A stretch of DNA of 42,030 nt, taken from contig PEVX01000025.1 of assembly GCA_002780285.1 (NCBI GenBank), positions 1 through 42,030 of the forward strand, written 5' to 3'. This document shows, piece by piece, positions 1 to 7,777 of the stretch. The translations under genes were made by a program, and so were the position numbers. A model generated the notes under the pieces. It was not told the DNA's origin, ran no database searches, and saw only the letters and a list, made by a program, of their open reading frames with translations. Numbering within the stretch: the stretch's first letter is position 1; each line of letters starts with the position of its first letter. The stretch is from Candidatus Pacearchaeota archaeon CG06_land_8_20_14_3_00_35_12 (GTDB taxonomy: Archaea; Nanobdellota; Nanobdellia; Pacearchaeales; PEVX01).

Positions 1-11
1 GGGTTGCCGCC
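1..11. repeat. Left arm of GC-rich inverted repeat
   Basis: GGGTTGCCGCC at the window edge is the exact reverse complement of GGCGGCAACCC at 1211-1221, so the two arms bracket the glycosyltransferase gene. Both are GC-rich in a very AT-rich background. The left arm may continue beyond the window edge. Confidence 0.6.
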
Positions 12-27
12 TAAACTTATCGAAAAT

Positions 28-36
28 AATATAAAA
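28..36 (+). promoter_or_regulatory. TATA-like box of the glycosyltransferase gene
   Basis: AATATAAAA is centred about 25 nt upstream of the ATG at 57. This is the archaeal TATA-to-transcription-start distance, so the message is probably leaderless. No Shine-Dalgarno sequence precedes the ATG. Confidence 0.5.
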
Positions 37-56
37 GAAGACATTTTCTAATTATT

Positions 57-1238
57 ATGAAAAAAAAAGTATTATTTATACATTCTGAAAAGAAGTTTAA
101 AACAGGCGCACATTATATTAATGACATTATAATCGAAAAATTAAAAAAACAAAAATATAGGGTGGATAATTTATATCCTACTAACGGTGTTGATTTATTA
201 TCTCCAGATATGTTTGGCATTTCAAACATATTATTATTTTATTCTCTGATTAAAAAACATGAGGACGCTAAAAAATACAATATCATACAGGGGACAACAT
301 ATACTACTTTAGCTTTCATTGGAAATGGCACGCCCGTGATTTCGCATTTTGGATCTACAACATATGGTTTTTTAAGAGCCGTTCCTTCTATGAAAAACTT
401 GGAAAAAGAGAAAAAAGAACTTTATTCAATCCTTAGAAACTTGTACGAAAATAACGCTATTCCGACCCTGAAATCTAATCTCAAACCTTTAAAGGACATC
501 TCTAAAATAGAGATTTATGTTGCAAAGAAAAGTGATGCAGTAATTGTTACATCAAAAAAAGTTCAAACTGAGTTAATCAAAAATAAAGTTCCAAAGAATA
601 AAATCATATTAATTCATAATTCTATCGAAGATTATTGGTTTGATTCAAAGATTATAAAAAAGGTTAAGAAAGAAGCCAATTTAGTTTATTCTGGAAGGTT
701 AGGAAACGATCAATTCACTGTTAAATTAAAAGGAATACCTCGCTTAATATATGTCTTAAATAATTTTCCTTTACTCAATAAAGTAATAATTGGAATGTGC
801 TACAAAACTGACCAATACGAAAAAGTTTTTGATCAAATTTTGAAAACAAAATCGTATTTAAGTGTAGAAAAGAAAAAAATACCTTCTATTTTAAGAAAGC
901 ATTATGGAGATTTATATATCAACACTTCAAGATATGAGGGATTTTGTCTGAGTCTTGTTGAAGCCATGTCACAAGGTTTAGTTCCGATAGTTTTTCCTTT
1001 TGGCGTAGCTCCAGAAATAATTGAAAATGGTAAAAATGGGTATATTGTAAATAGTATTGATGAAATGATATCAAAAATTAATAAAATTAAATCTGATATT
1101 TCTAAGAGAAAGGAAATTGCAGAAAATGCCATGCAAACAGCTAAAAAATTCAATTCAGATAGGATGATTAAACAATATGACAAACTTTATGAATCTCTGA
1201 CTAAAAGAACGGCGGCAACCCCCAACACTAAACTATAG
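57..1238 (+). CDS. Glycosyltransferase family 1/4-like (GT-B fold)
   Basis: This 393-residue protein is predicted to transfer a sugar from a nucleotide donor to a glycan or lipid at the cytoplasmic face of the membrane. The C-terminal half carries the usual GT-B donor-site pattern: SRYEGFCLSLVEAMSQG, then VAPEIIENGKNGY with the conserved E-x7-E spacing. An earlier segment, KNKIILIHNSIEDYWF, matches the linker that precedes the C-terminal Rossmann domain in this family. No signal peptide is visible. The last residues (TAATPNTKL) are encoded by the GC-rich right arm of an inverted repeat and look like an added tail. The gene is more AT-rich than most of its neighbours, is isolated, and may be horizontally acquired. 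Donor and acceptor cannot be told from the sequence. Confidence 0.82.
   Translation: MKKKVLFIHSEKKFKTGAHYINDIIIEKLKKQKYRVDNLYPTNGVDLLSPDMFGISNILLFYSLIKKHEDAKKYNIIQGTTYTTLAFIGNGTPVISHFGSTTYGFLRAVPSMKNLEKEKKELYSILRNLYENNAIPTLKSNLKPLKDISKIEIYVAKKSDAVIVTSKKVQTELIKNKVPKNKIILIHNSIEDYWFDSKIIKKVKKEANLVYSGRLGNDQFTVKLKGIPRLIYVLNNFPLLNKVIIGMCYKTDQYEKVFDQILKTKSYLSVEKKKIPSILRKHYGDLYINTSRYEGFCLSLVEAMSQGLVPIVFPFGVAPEIIENGKNGYIVNSIDEMISKINKIKSDISKRKEIAENAMQTAKKFNSDRMIKQYDKLYESLTKRTAATPNTKL
1211..1221. repeat. Right arm of GC-rich inverted repeat
   Basis: GGCGGCAACCC is the perfect reverse complement of positions 1-11. It lies inside the last codons of the glycosyltransferase gene. Confidence 0.6.
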
Positions 1239-1519
1239 ACCCGACGACTTTGATTTTTTGCTCTTCGAGCATCGTTGCACTAAAAATCAAGTCCTCCAAG
1301 TATTCGGACGAATAGAACAGGAATTATTAGAAATTATTACTCACTCGCTAACGCTCGCTCCGTCATAACTCGCAGGAGGAAAATTATATTCCATTTTATT
1401 ACATCTAATTTTCACTCGTGCCTTCCATTCTGAAATCTCCACTCTCAAATTATTTTCATAATTTGGATGGTTATTTCGAAGTCAGGTCATATAACACTGT
1501 TAGTTTCAATTTTTGAATT
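1239..1519. other. Noncoding stretch with hairpins and a GC-rich motif
   Basis: No convincing gene is seen here. At 1246-1293 an outer stem (GACTTTGATTTTT with AAAAATCAAGTC, one bulge) encloses a small hairpin TGCTC-TTC-GAGCA. At 1341-1370 a GC-rich segment read on the minus strand contains two AGCGAG repeats and encodes only the nine-residue reading frame MTERALASE. The stretch could be a terminator or structured RNA for the glycosyltransferase transcript, or the remains of a repeat element. Confidence 0.4.
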
Positions 1520-1834
1520 TTATAGAAACTTCTCAAGCCGTTTTTTTAAAGCTTCTTTTGGCAGGAAGCCTGTGATTTGGTCAATCATTCTGCCGTCTTT
1601 GAAGATTAACAATGTGGGGATTGCCATTATGCTGAATTTTGAAGCAACTTCATGATTTTCATCAACATCAAGTTTTGCAAATACAACTGACTTGAATTCC
1701 TTGTCTTTTGCGAGCTGTTCTAAAACAGGCGAGAGCATCAGGCATGCAGGGCATCTTTCTGCCCAGAAATCTATGATTGCGAGCTTGTTCTTTTTTATAA
1801 AAGGATAAAATTCTTTGTCTGAGATTTGTTGCAT
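1520..1834 (-). CDS. Thioredoxin
   Basis: This 104-residue single-domain thioredoxin is predicted to reduce protein disulfides in the cytoplasm. The active site is WAERCPACLML, a CPAC variant of the usual CGPC. The cis-proline region (FSIMAIPTLLIF) and the C-terminal helix are present. The size is normal for the family. It is transcribed away from the DUF5654 gene, with a TATA-like CTTTTTAAG about 30 nt upstream. It sits 8 kb from a gene encoding a ferredoxin:thioredoxin-reductase-like domain, so it is a candidate partner, but that link is inference. Confidence 0.93.
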   Translation of the reverse strand: MQQISDKEFYPFIKKNKLAIIDFWAERCPACLMLSPVLEQLAKDKEFKSVVFAKLDVDENHEVASKFSIMAIPTLLIFKDGRMIDQITGFLPKEALKKRLEKFL

Positions 1835-1935
1835 TTTAATCTAATGTATGATGAAAATAATGCTTAAAAAGTTTGGGTAGGTAAATTTAAATATATTATT
1901 AAAATTATATCTTAAAATAGAAGGTAAAATTTATA

Positions 1936-2187
1936 ATGAAATCTGAAGTAATTGATAAAATGACTGCATTGATAACAGCCGCTTTTGGTCTGGTTGCAGC
2001 TTTGGCATGGAATGATGCTATTAAAGCATTATTTGTAGGGCCATGCGGAAGCGAAAGTGCAGGAGCATTATGCGCCCTTTCAGCTGGAGGACCATGGGTT
2101 TATGCAATAATTATTACAGTAATAGCTGTAGTTATTACAATTTGGATTGCCAGGCTTGCTGAGAAAGTTAAACCAAAAGCTAAATAA
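1936..2187 (+). CDS. DUF5654-family small membrane protein
   Basis: This 83-residue protein has two predicted membrane helices, about 10-34 and 54-74, and ends in a basic tail (EKVKPKAK). The N-terminal segment KMTALITAAFGLVAALAWND resembles archaeal DUF5654 proteins, whose function is unknown. Two cysteines lie in the loop between the helices. GAAGG lies about ten bases before the ATG and could be a weak ribosome binding site. The gene stands alone and is convergent with the cold-shock gene. Confidence 0.75.
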   Translation: MKSEVIDKMTALITAAFGLVAALAWNDAIKALFVGPCGSESAGALCALSAGGPWVYAIIITVIAVVITIWIARLAEKVKPKAK

Positions 2188-2297
2188 TATCTTGCATTCT
2201 CAAAAGTCATTAGAAAAAGAGCATAATAGTGATTAGTTTCAATTGAGCTCTTGCTGCATTAAATTGATGATAGAAATCTTTTGATTTTTAAAAAATT

Positions 2298-2489
2298 TTA
2301 TGCTTTTTTCACATTGACTGCTTTTGGGCCCTTGTCTCCTTGTTCAATATCGAACGTAACTGCATCCTTTTCGGTTAAAGACGTGCCTGCTGTCAGGCTT
2401 GTTTTATGCATGAAATAATCTTTTCCATCTTCTCCGGTTATAAACCCAAATCCTTTCATTTCATTGAAAAATTTTACTGTTCCTTTCAT
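2298..2489 (-). CDS. Cold-shock domain protein (CspA family)
   Basis: This 63-residue OB-fold protein binds single-stranded RNA or DNA and probably acts as an RNA chaperone. RNP1 is KGFGFI. RNP2 is altered to DYFMH, where bacterial proteins have VFVH. The C-terminal DKGPKAVNV is typical. Cold-shock proteins are common in bacteria and patchy in archaea, so transfer is likely in the lineage's past. The gene has its own TATA-like sequence (TTTTTATAT) about 25 nt upstream of the ATG. Confidence 0.93.
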   Translation of the reverse strand: MKGTVKFFNEMKGFGFITGEDGKDYFMHKTSLTAGTSLTEKDAVTFDIEQGDKGPKAVNVKKA

Positions 2490-2535
2490 TTTTTGCTTGT
2501 TGTTTAATGATATAAAAATAAGATAATGACAGTAT

Positions 2536-2955
2536 TTAAGCGCTGGTTATTACTTGAGAGCTATTGTTCAGCATTTGCGAGATATTATTACCTATCTGAA
2601 TCGTGCAATTGCCCCCGCCATCGCATGGCGAATTAATGAGAAATTTGATTAATAAAAAGAAAAGCCATGTTGACACAATTGTGAAAATGATTATTGCAAT
2701 GATGAGAGCCATGTCAAAATTCCTTTTTTTGTAAAAGAATCTGGCTGTTTTGTTCATATTCCGCTTTGCAAACCAGTTTGATACGGCTAAACGGGCTTTA
2801 TTGTCAAAGCTTATAGAACATTTCTTTCCTTTAAGCTTGTCAATGAAGCATTTCCAAGCTTCTTTAATATAAAGCCTGTAACGGGGAATGAAAATTCCAA
2901 CTATTGCAAAATACAGAAACAATGCGAAACATGGAATACACAGGAAAAATACCAT
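2536..2955 (-). CDS. Hypothetical membrane protein with two TM segments
   Basis: I do not recognise this 139-residue protein. It has an N-terminal hydrophobic helix at about 1-24, a basic cytoplasmic stretch at about 28-80 with many Lys and Arg, a second helix at about 83-108, and a short Asn/Ser-rich tail with two cysteines (SPCDGGGNCT) that would lie outside. It is transcribed toward the cold-shock gene, 46 bases away. Confidence 0.6.
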   Translation of the reverse strand: MVFFLCIPCFALFLYFAIVGIFIPRYRLYIKEAWKCFIDKLKGKKCSISFDNKARLAVSNWFAKRNMNKTARFFYKKRNFDMALIIAIIIFTIVSTWLFFLLIKFLINSPCDGGGNCTIQIGNNISQMLNNSSQVITSA

Positions 2956-3006
2956 TTTAAATTTTCAATATAATTTCTTTTATTCTGTCCTTTAAAAATC
3001 TTTTAC

Positions 3007-3921
3007 TTAATTATGAGTAGAATCATATTCGGGCCAGTATCCCTTGCATCCTTTCAGATATTTTATCAATTTGAAAACATCGCATGCAAGCCTTCTTGCT
3101 GTTTTTGCGTGCTCTTCTGCACGCATTGATTTTTTGTCTGCGTATGTTCCTTTTGTGACATCTCCTGTCGCCCACATTGTCGCCTCTTTTGGAAAAATCA
3201 TTCCAAACTGGTTTAATGTAAGAAATAAGGATGATACGGCCATGCTTAATCCTACTTCATGTCCTGTCACAATTATTCCTGCAACCTTGTTTGTGAGTCT
3301 TGGCAAATATCCAGAGCCCCAGATTTTATCATCTCCTGTGAGCTCTATGAATTTTGAATGCTTTTTGTTAAGCCCTTTGTCTTTTGGATATTTTAGATTT
3401 GCAGGCTCTAAACTGCCATCCATTGAAATTGCGCGGTCAATAAATAATGACGAAGGCGAGGAAATCTTGAAATTATGAACAGGTGTTGAAAAAATAATGC
3501 CATCTGCCCAGGAAATTTTATCATAAAGAATGCTTGTCATATCATCTGCATCCTTTGTTCCTTCTGGATAGCAAGAACATTTGTAATGACATTGGGTGTT
3601 TGTTGTGCTGTAGCAGCCCTTGCAAGGCTGTATATTATAATCCCAAAGCTTGATTAATTCAACTTTTGCTCCAAGTTTCTTTGCTTCATCCATTGCCTGT
3701 TCCAGAAGCCATTCGCTGTTGCTGTCTTCCTGAGGACAGTCTTTTTTGTGCCTGACAGCTCCTGAGACAAATAAGATTCTGATCTCTTTTTCAAAGAAAT
3801 GTTTCTTTATTTTTTCTGCTTCTTTTATAGTCTCTCTTCTTATCTGCCAGAATCTTCCCAATGTTTTCTTGTCTATATTAAATATTTTCATCAGCTGCTT
3901 GTCTGTATATTTTTTCACCAT
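3007..3921 (-). CDS. Flavodoxin-like NAD(P)H-dependent FMN oxidoreductase, iron-sulfur flavoprotein type
   Basis: This 304-residue protein has an N-terminal helical extension (about 1-45) followed by a flavodoxin fold starting at IRILFVSGAVR. An FMN-binding loop is seen at SWADGIIFSTPVHNF. The segment CKGCYSTTNTQCHYKCSC holds five cysteines just after the second strand, where iron-sulfur flavoproteins (Isf) carry a compact Cys motif, so a [4Fe-4S] cluster is plausible. Such proteins move electrons between ferredoxin-type donors and acceptors. The gene has a TATA-like sequence overlapping the end of the copper ATPase gene, so it is probably transcribed separately, in the same direction. Confidence 0.78.
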   Translation of the reverse strand: MVKKYTDKQLMKIFNIDKKTLGRFWQIRRETIKEAEKIKKHFFEKEIRILFVSGAVRHKKDCPQEDSNSEWLLEQAMDEAKKLGAKVELIKLWDYNIQPCKGCYSTTNTQCHYKCSCYPEGTKDADDMTSILYDKISWADGIIFSTPVHNFKISSPSSLFIDRAISMDGSLEPANLKYPKDKGLNKKHSKFIELTGDDKIWGSGYLPRLTNKVAGIIVTGHEVGLSMAVSSLFLTLNQFGMIFPKEATMWATGDVTKGTYADKKSMRAEEHAKTARRLACDVFKLIKYLKGCKGYWPEYDSTHN

Positions 3922-3952
3922 CTTTTATTTATATAATATTATTTTTAGGTAT

Positions 3953-6166
3953 TTAAATTTTAATTTTTGGCTTATAATTTTTCATTAACAGAGCATTGCT
4001 GACAACAGAAACGCTCGAGAAAGCCATTGCCATGCCCGCAATTATCGGATTAAGCAAAAAGCCAAAAGGATATAAAATTCCTGCTGCAATTGGAATTCCT
4101 GCACTGTTGTAGAAAAAAGCCCAGAACAGATTCTGCTTAATCTTATTTAAGGTGTAAATGCTTAAGTCAATTGCGGTTACAACATCCCTCAAATCATTCT
4201 TGACAAGAATAATATCGCCTGTTTCTATTGCAACATCTGTTCCTGCGCCTATTGCAATTCCAACATCTGCTTGCGCAAGAGCAGGAGCGTCATTTATTCC
4301 GTCACCAACCATTGCCACAACCTTTTTTTGTTTTTGCAGTTTCTTTATTTCTTTTTCCTTGTCTTCAGGCAGAACTTCTGCAAGAATATCATCAATACCT
4401 AACTGTTTTGCTATAGCATTTGCAGTTCTTTTGTTATCTCCTGTAATCATTATAATTTTTTTATTCATCTCTTTAAGTTTTTGAATTGCTTCTATGCTGT
4501 TCTCTTTTAATTTGTCTGCAATTGCAATCAATCCAATGATTTTTCCATTCACTGAAATAATAACAGTTGTTTTTCCCTGATTTTCGAGTTCTTGAATCTG
4601 CTTTTCATATTTTTTTGCATTAATGAGTTTTCTGTTGCCCAGCAGAATATTTTTTCCTTTGTAACTTGCTTTTATTCCTTTTCCTGGAACGGCTTTAAAA
4701 TGTTTGGCCTCTGGAATCTTCATTTTTATTTTTCTTGCTTTGCTGAGAATCGCCTCTGCCAATGAATGTTCTGATCTTTTTTCAGCAATTGAAGCATAAA
4801 ATAAAACTTCTTTTTCTTTTGAATTGTTTAGTGCAATAATGTCAGTGACTTCTGGCTTTCCTTTAGTTAAAGTTCCTGTTTTGTCAAAGACAATAATATC
4901 AAGTTTCCTTGCTTTTTCAAGCGTCTCTGCTTTTTTTATGATTATCCCATACTTTGCCGCAAGCCCTGTCCCCATCATTACTGCTGTCGGTGTTGCAAGC
5001 CCTAATGCGCAAGGGCATGCAATTATAATTACTGTAATAAAAATTTTAAGAGCAAAACTGAACGGCATTCCTAAAGCGAGCCAGATAAAAAAAGCAATTA
5101 TTCCTATGATAACAACAGTCGGAACAAAAATTGAAGAGATTTTATCTGCCAATCTTTGTATCGGGGCCTTGCTTGACTGCGCTTCTTGAACTAACTTGAC
5201 TATTTGTGCAAGCGCTGTCTCCCTTCCTACTTTAGTTGCCTTGAACTTGAAGCTTCCTGTCTTGTTTATAGTCGCACCTATAACAATATCCCCAACTTTT
5301 TTTTCAACAGGCATGCTTTCTCCTGTTACCATCGATTCATCAACTGATGAATATCCCTCTATTATTTTTCCATCAACAGGAATTTTTCCCCCTGGCTTGA
5401 CTATTATTATATCACCAACTTTAACTTCTTCTATAGGAATTTTAATTTCTTTTTTGTTTCTGAGAACAGTTGCAGTCTTTGCCTGCAAGCCCAGCAGCTT
5501 CTTGATTGCTTCCCCTGCTTTACCTTTTGTCCTCTCTTCAAAATAATTCCCCAGAAGGATAAATGTGATAAGCAAAGCAGTAACTTCAAAATATAGCTGT
5601 TCCATAGTTGCTTTTTCTAAAAAAATCAGAATCATTATCGCAATAGAATAAATATAAGCCGCGCCTGTTCCTAATGCTACTAGAGTATCCATATTTGCAG
5701 TTTTTGTTTTTATCACTGTATTAAAACCATGGTAATAGAAATTGCTTCCAGCTATTACAACACCTGTTGCAAGAATAAACTGAATTGATGCAATTGTTTT
5801 ATCATTAAAAAATAAAGGCAGATTGAAAATAAATGCAAACATTGTGTAAAGCAAAGGCAAACTTAGGATAAATGCAATTTTAAACTTCTTCAGCAATTTT
5901 TCCTGCTCTAAATGATGTTCGTGCTCTAAAGTGTGATCAATTTTAAGAATCTCTGACTCTAAAGTCCTGTAACCCAATTTTCCTATTTCTTCTTTTATTT
6001 TTTCTTTAGAAACTTCATGAGAATGCTCTATACTGGCTGTTTCTGTCCCAAAATTGACGCTTGCAGACTTTACTCCTTTTAGCTTTTTCAGTGCGTTTTC
6101 TATTGTTGCAGCACAGCTTGCGCAATGCATGCCTGCAATCTTAAGTTTTGTTGATATTTGCATCAT
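3953..6166 (-). CDS. copA: Copper-exporting P1B-type ATPase
   Basis: This ATPase is predicted to export Cu+ across the cytoplasmic membrane. The start chosen is the first ATG of MMQIST at 6166, because it overlaps the stop of the upstream gene (TAATG). The protein is then 737 residues. An N-terminal HMA domain has GMHCASC at 12-18. Then come a His-rich linker, eight membrane helices, TGES near 281, CPC near 384 and DKTGT near 428, followed by [14 protein letters not shown]. The helix-7 and helix-8 patterns (YN...P and MAFSS) fit Cu+-specific P1B-1 pumps. The usual HP dipeptide of the nucleotide-binding domain reads HS (SEHSLAEAI). It is the last gene of a three-gene operon. Confidence 0.95.
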   Translation of the reverse strand: MMQISTKLKIAGMHCASCAATIENALKKLKGVKSASVNFGTETASIEHSHEVSKEKIKEEIGKLGYRTLESEILKIDHTLEHEHHLEQEKLLKKFKIAFILSLPLLYTMFAFIFNLPLFFNDKTIASIQFILATGVVIAGSNFYYHGFNTVIKTKTANMDTLVALGTGAAYIYSIAIMILIFLEKATMEQLYFEVTALLITFILLGNYFEERTKGKAGEAIKKLLGLQAKTATVLRNKKEIKIPIEEVKVGDIIIVKPGGKIPVDGKIIEGYSSVDESMVTGESMPVEKKVGDIVIGATINKTGSFKFKATKVGRETALAQIVKLVQEAQSSKAPIQRLADKISSIFVPTVVIIGIIAFFIWLALGMPFSFALKIFITVIIIACPCALGLATPTAVMMGTGLAAKYGIIIKKAETLEKARKLDIIVFDKTGTLTKGKPEVTDIIALNNSKEKEVLFYASIAEKRSEHSLAEAILSKARKIKMKIPEAKHFKAVPGKGIKASYKGKNILLGNRKLINAKKYEKQIQELENQGKTTVIISVNGKIIGLIAIADKLKENSIEAIQKLKEMNKKIIMITGDNKRTANAIAKQLGIDDILAEVLPEDKEKEIKKLQKQKKVVAMVGDGINDAPALAQADVGIAIGAGTDVAIETGDIILVKNDLRDVVTAIDLSIYTLNKIKQNLFWAFFYNSAGIPIAAGILYPFGFLLNPIIAGMAMAFSSVSVVSNALLMKNYKPKIKI

Positions 6167-6324
6167 TATATCAATCCCTTTTTGATTTTTATATATTCTG
6201 TCCTGCATGTCCTGGAACAAAACTCCTTGCTTTCGTCTTCTAAAGGCATGCCACACATCTTGCAGCCCTTTCCTAACTCGCTGTAAATCTCCTTATGGCA
6301 TAATGAGCAATTCATAGGTTTCAT
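6166..6324 (-). CDS. Small Cys-rich metal-binding protein
   Basis: This 52-residue protein has three cysteine pairs: C6/C9, C21/C24 (CKMCGM) and C36/C40 (FCSRTC). The last two form a pattern like zinc-ribbon or TRASH-type metal-binding modules, which occur near archaeal copper ATPases as sensors or chaperones. The start at 6324 overlaps the upstream stop by ATGA and follows a GGGGGAGAGG run. The stop overlaps the copA start by one base. A second ATG at 6315 is possible. I infer a role in copper binding or delivery from position. Confidence 0.72.
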   Translation of the reverse strand: MKPMNCSLCHKEIYSELGKGCKMCGMPLEDESKEFCSRTCRTEYIKIKKGLI

Positions 6325-7217
6325 CCTCTCCCCCCGCAGCAAGCGCCTCCTCCTGATCCGCAACTTCCGCTTCCACCACAGCATCCACCACTTCCTGAGG
6401 CGGGGGCAGTTGCAGTTTCTGCCCCTGTGATGCTTGCTCCTGCATTTATGTTAGATTTGGATTCACTGACTACAGTTGCGGGATATTCTTTGAATATTTT
6501 TAAGGCAAGAATTTCTTCTTTTGTTGTTTTAGACGGATCATAAATTACATTAAATTTTCCTGAAACATATTTTACATCAAAAACTCCTTGTATGGTTTTT
6601 AATTCCCCGATAATTAAAGGAGCATGGCCTGAACATGGGATATCAACATCTAAAATCAAGGTATTTAGATTTTGATTGTCTATTGCCTTTGCAGTTATTG
6701 TCGCAGCTGAAACTGTTGAGATATTTGCAACAGCAGGAAAAACTACAAAGAAAAATAATAAATTAATAAGTACTGTTGTTGAATAGAGCACTGAAAGGAA
6801 TTTCCATCTCTTTCTTGCTCCGCTCCAACATAAACAATTATTTCTTTTTAGATAAAATAAAGCTGAAATAGTGGCAAATGCAAACGAAAGCATTATCAAA
6901 ATATAAAAGAAGTTTCTATTCATTAAGAAAGGCTTGAAGGCAGATGTCATAAAAGTCGCTCCTAAAATAGATCCTACAATAAACAAAATGCAGAAAGTAT
7001 GCGGAATCAGGCCGTAATACAATCCCGACCAAAATCCTTTTTTCTTTTCTTTCTTAGATGCACAGCAGTCATGCGTGCCTTCGCATTTGTCTTTTTCTTC
7101 TGAGCTGCTGTACTTTCTTCCGCATCCACTACATTCATGCGACCTGACTTCTTTTCCTTTATTTTCAGGAACTTCTTCTGTGAAAAGGTCAGCTATTTTA
7201 TTAAATATTTTAACCAT
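6321..7217 (-). CDS. Membrane protein with Cys-rich N-terminus, HMA-like domain and Gly/Cys tail
   Basis: This 298-residue protein opens the copper operon. The N-terminal soluble part has CSGC and CEGTHDCC. Three membrane helices follow at about 66-88, 98-122 and 138-162. A domain at about 185-250 has the length and pattern of a heavy-metal-associated domain, but its metal loop reads IPCSGHA, with one Cys instead of the CxxC pair. The last 25 residues are Gly/Cys-rich (GGCCGGSGSCGSGG), which suggests soft-metal binding. It may sense, buffer or hand copper to CopA. The exact role is unknown. The downstream gene overlaps by four bases. Confidence 0.8.
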   Translation of the reverse strand: MVKIFNKIADLFTEEVPENKGKEVRSHECSGCGRKYSSSEEKDKCEGTHDCCASKKEKKKGFWSGLYYGLIPHTFCILFIVGSILGATFMTSAFKPFLMNRNFFYILIMLSFAFATISALFYLKRNNCLCWSGARKRWKFLSVLYSTTVLINLLFFFVVFPAVANISTVSAATITAKAIDNQNLNTLILDVDIPCSGHAPLIIGELKTIQGVFDVKYVSGKFNVIYDPSKTTKEEILALKIFKEYPATVVSESKSNINAGASITGAETATAPASGSGGCCGGSGSCGSGGGACCGGRG

Positions 7218-7238
7218 AAAAATTCTAGAAAAAAACAG

Positions 7239-7247
7239 CTTTTAAGC
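7239..7247 (-). promoter_or_regulatory. TATA-like box of the copper operon
   Basis: Read on the minus strand, CTTAAAAGC is centred 26 nt upstream of the ATG at 7217, which predicts a leaderless message for the copper operon. A 14-bp palindrome lies directly upstream. Confidence 0.5.
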
Positions 7248-7254
7248 GCTTGTA

Positions 7255-7268
7255 TGAAACTAGTTTCA
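7255..7268. promoter_or_regulatory. Perfect 14-bp palindrome upstream of the copper operon
   Basis: TGAAACTAGTTTCA is a perfect palindrome. It sits just upstream of the TATA-like box of the copper operon and just past the stop of the membrane winged-helix gene. It is a candidate binding site for a dimeric regulator. Confidence 0.55.
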
Positions 7269-7282
7269 AGGAGTCAAGAAAA

Positions 7283-7777
7283 CTATTTCAGGATAACTAT
7301 GTTTGTCATGCCTCTTCTTTTTCTCTCAATAATCTGCTGTCCTTCTAATCTGTCAAGCAATCTTGAAACTTTGACTTTGTCAAAGCCGGATTTTTCAACA
7401 AGCTCGCTTTGGAACATTGCTCCTTTAGATTCTAGAATGAGATTAACCAATTTTTTCTCTTCAGATGCCAGCTTTGGCAAAATCTTGCTGTAATCTTTCT
7501 TTTTTTCAGAAATTTTTACTTTTTCTCTTATCTTCTTTATGATTTCGACTTTTTCTTGGCCGAAGAAGATTAAATAAACACTTAGAGCCAAAAGAATTGT
7601 AATAAAAATCCAACTAATATTTGTTTGATATTTGATTGCACTATACATAGGGCATGTTTCGCCCATCGTGCAAGATGCTATTGATATTTCTTTTATAGCA
7701 TTGTTGAATGAATATATTATCAATATAAATATAAAAGTGATTATTGCTAAAATTATTCCAACTATTTTGTTTTTCAT
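7283..7777 (-). CDS. Membrane-anchored winged-helix regulator
   Basis: This 164-residue protein has two membrane helices (about 5-24 and 53-72) joined by a short loop containing SCTMGETCPMY, then a coiled linker, and a C-terminal winged helix at about 105-164 (EEKKLVNLILESKG, then FDKVKVSRLLDRLE as the recognition helix). The architecture is that of a one-component, membrane-tethered transcription regulator. The outward loop with two Cys and two Met is a plausible soft-metal or redox sensor. The start overlaps the iscU stop by ATGA, so it is the last gene of the iscS-CODH operon. It lies directly before the copper operon, which it may control (inference). Confidence 0.75.
   Translation of the reverse strand: MKNKIVGIILAIITFIFILIIYSFNNAIKEISIASCTMGETCPMYSAIKYQTNISWIFITILLALSVYLIFFGQEKVEIIKKIREKVKISEKKKDYSKILPKLASEEKKLVNLILESKGAMFQSELVEKSGFDKVKVSRLLDRLEGQQIIERKRRGMTNIVILK

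Noticed and set aside
1342-1371. Nine-residue frame MTERALASE on the minus strand
   Set aside because: Too short to support as a gene. The GC-rich repeat is better treated as a noncoding motif.
2217-2252. Possible hairpin between the DUF5654 and cold-shock genes
   Set aside because: AAGAGC and GCTCTT pair, but the 24-base loop and AT-rich context make it weak as a terminator.
6166-6256. Upstream start for copA adding 30 residues
   Set aside because: The added residues are out-of-frame coding sequence of the small Cys-rich gene. The TAATG junction marks the real start.
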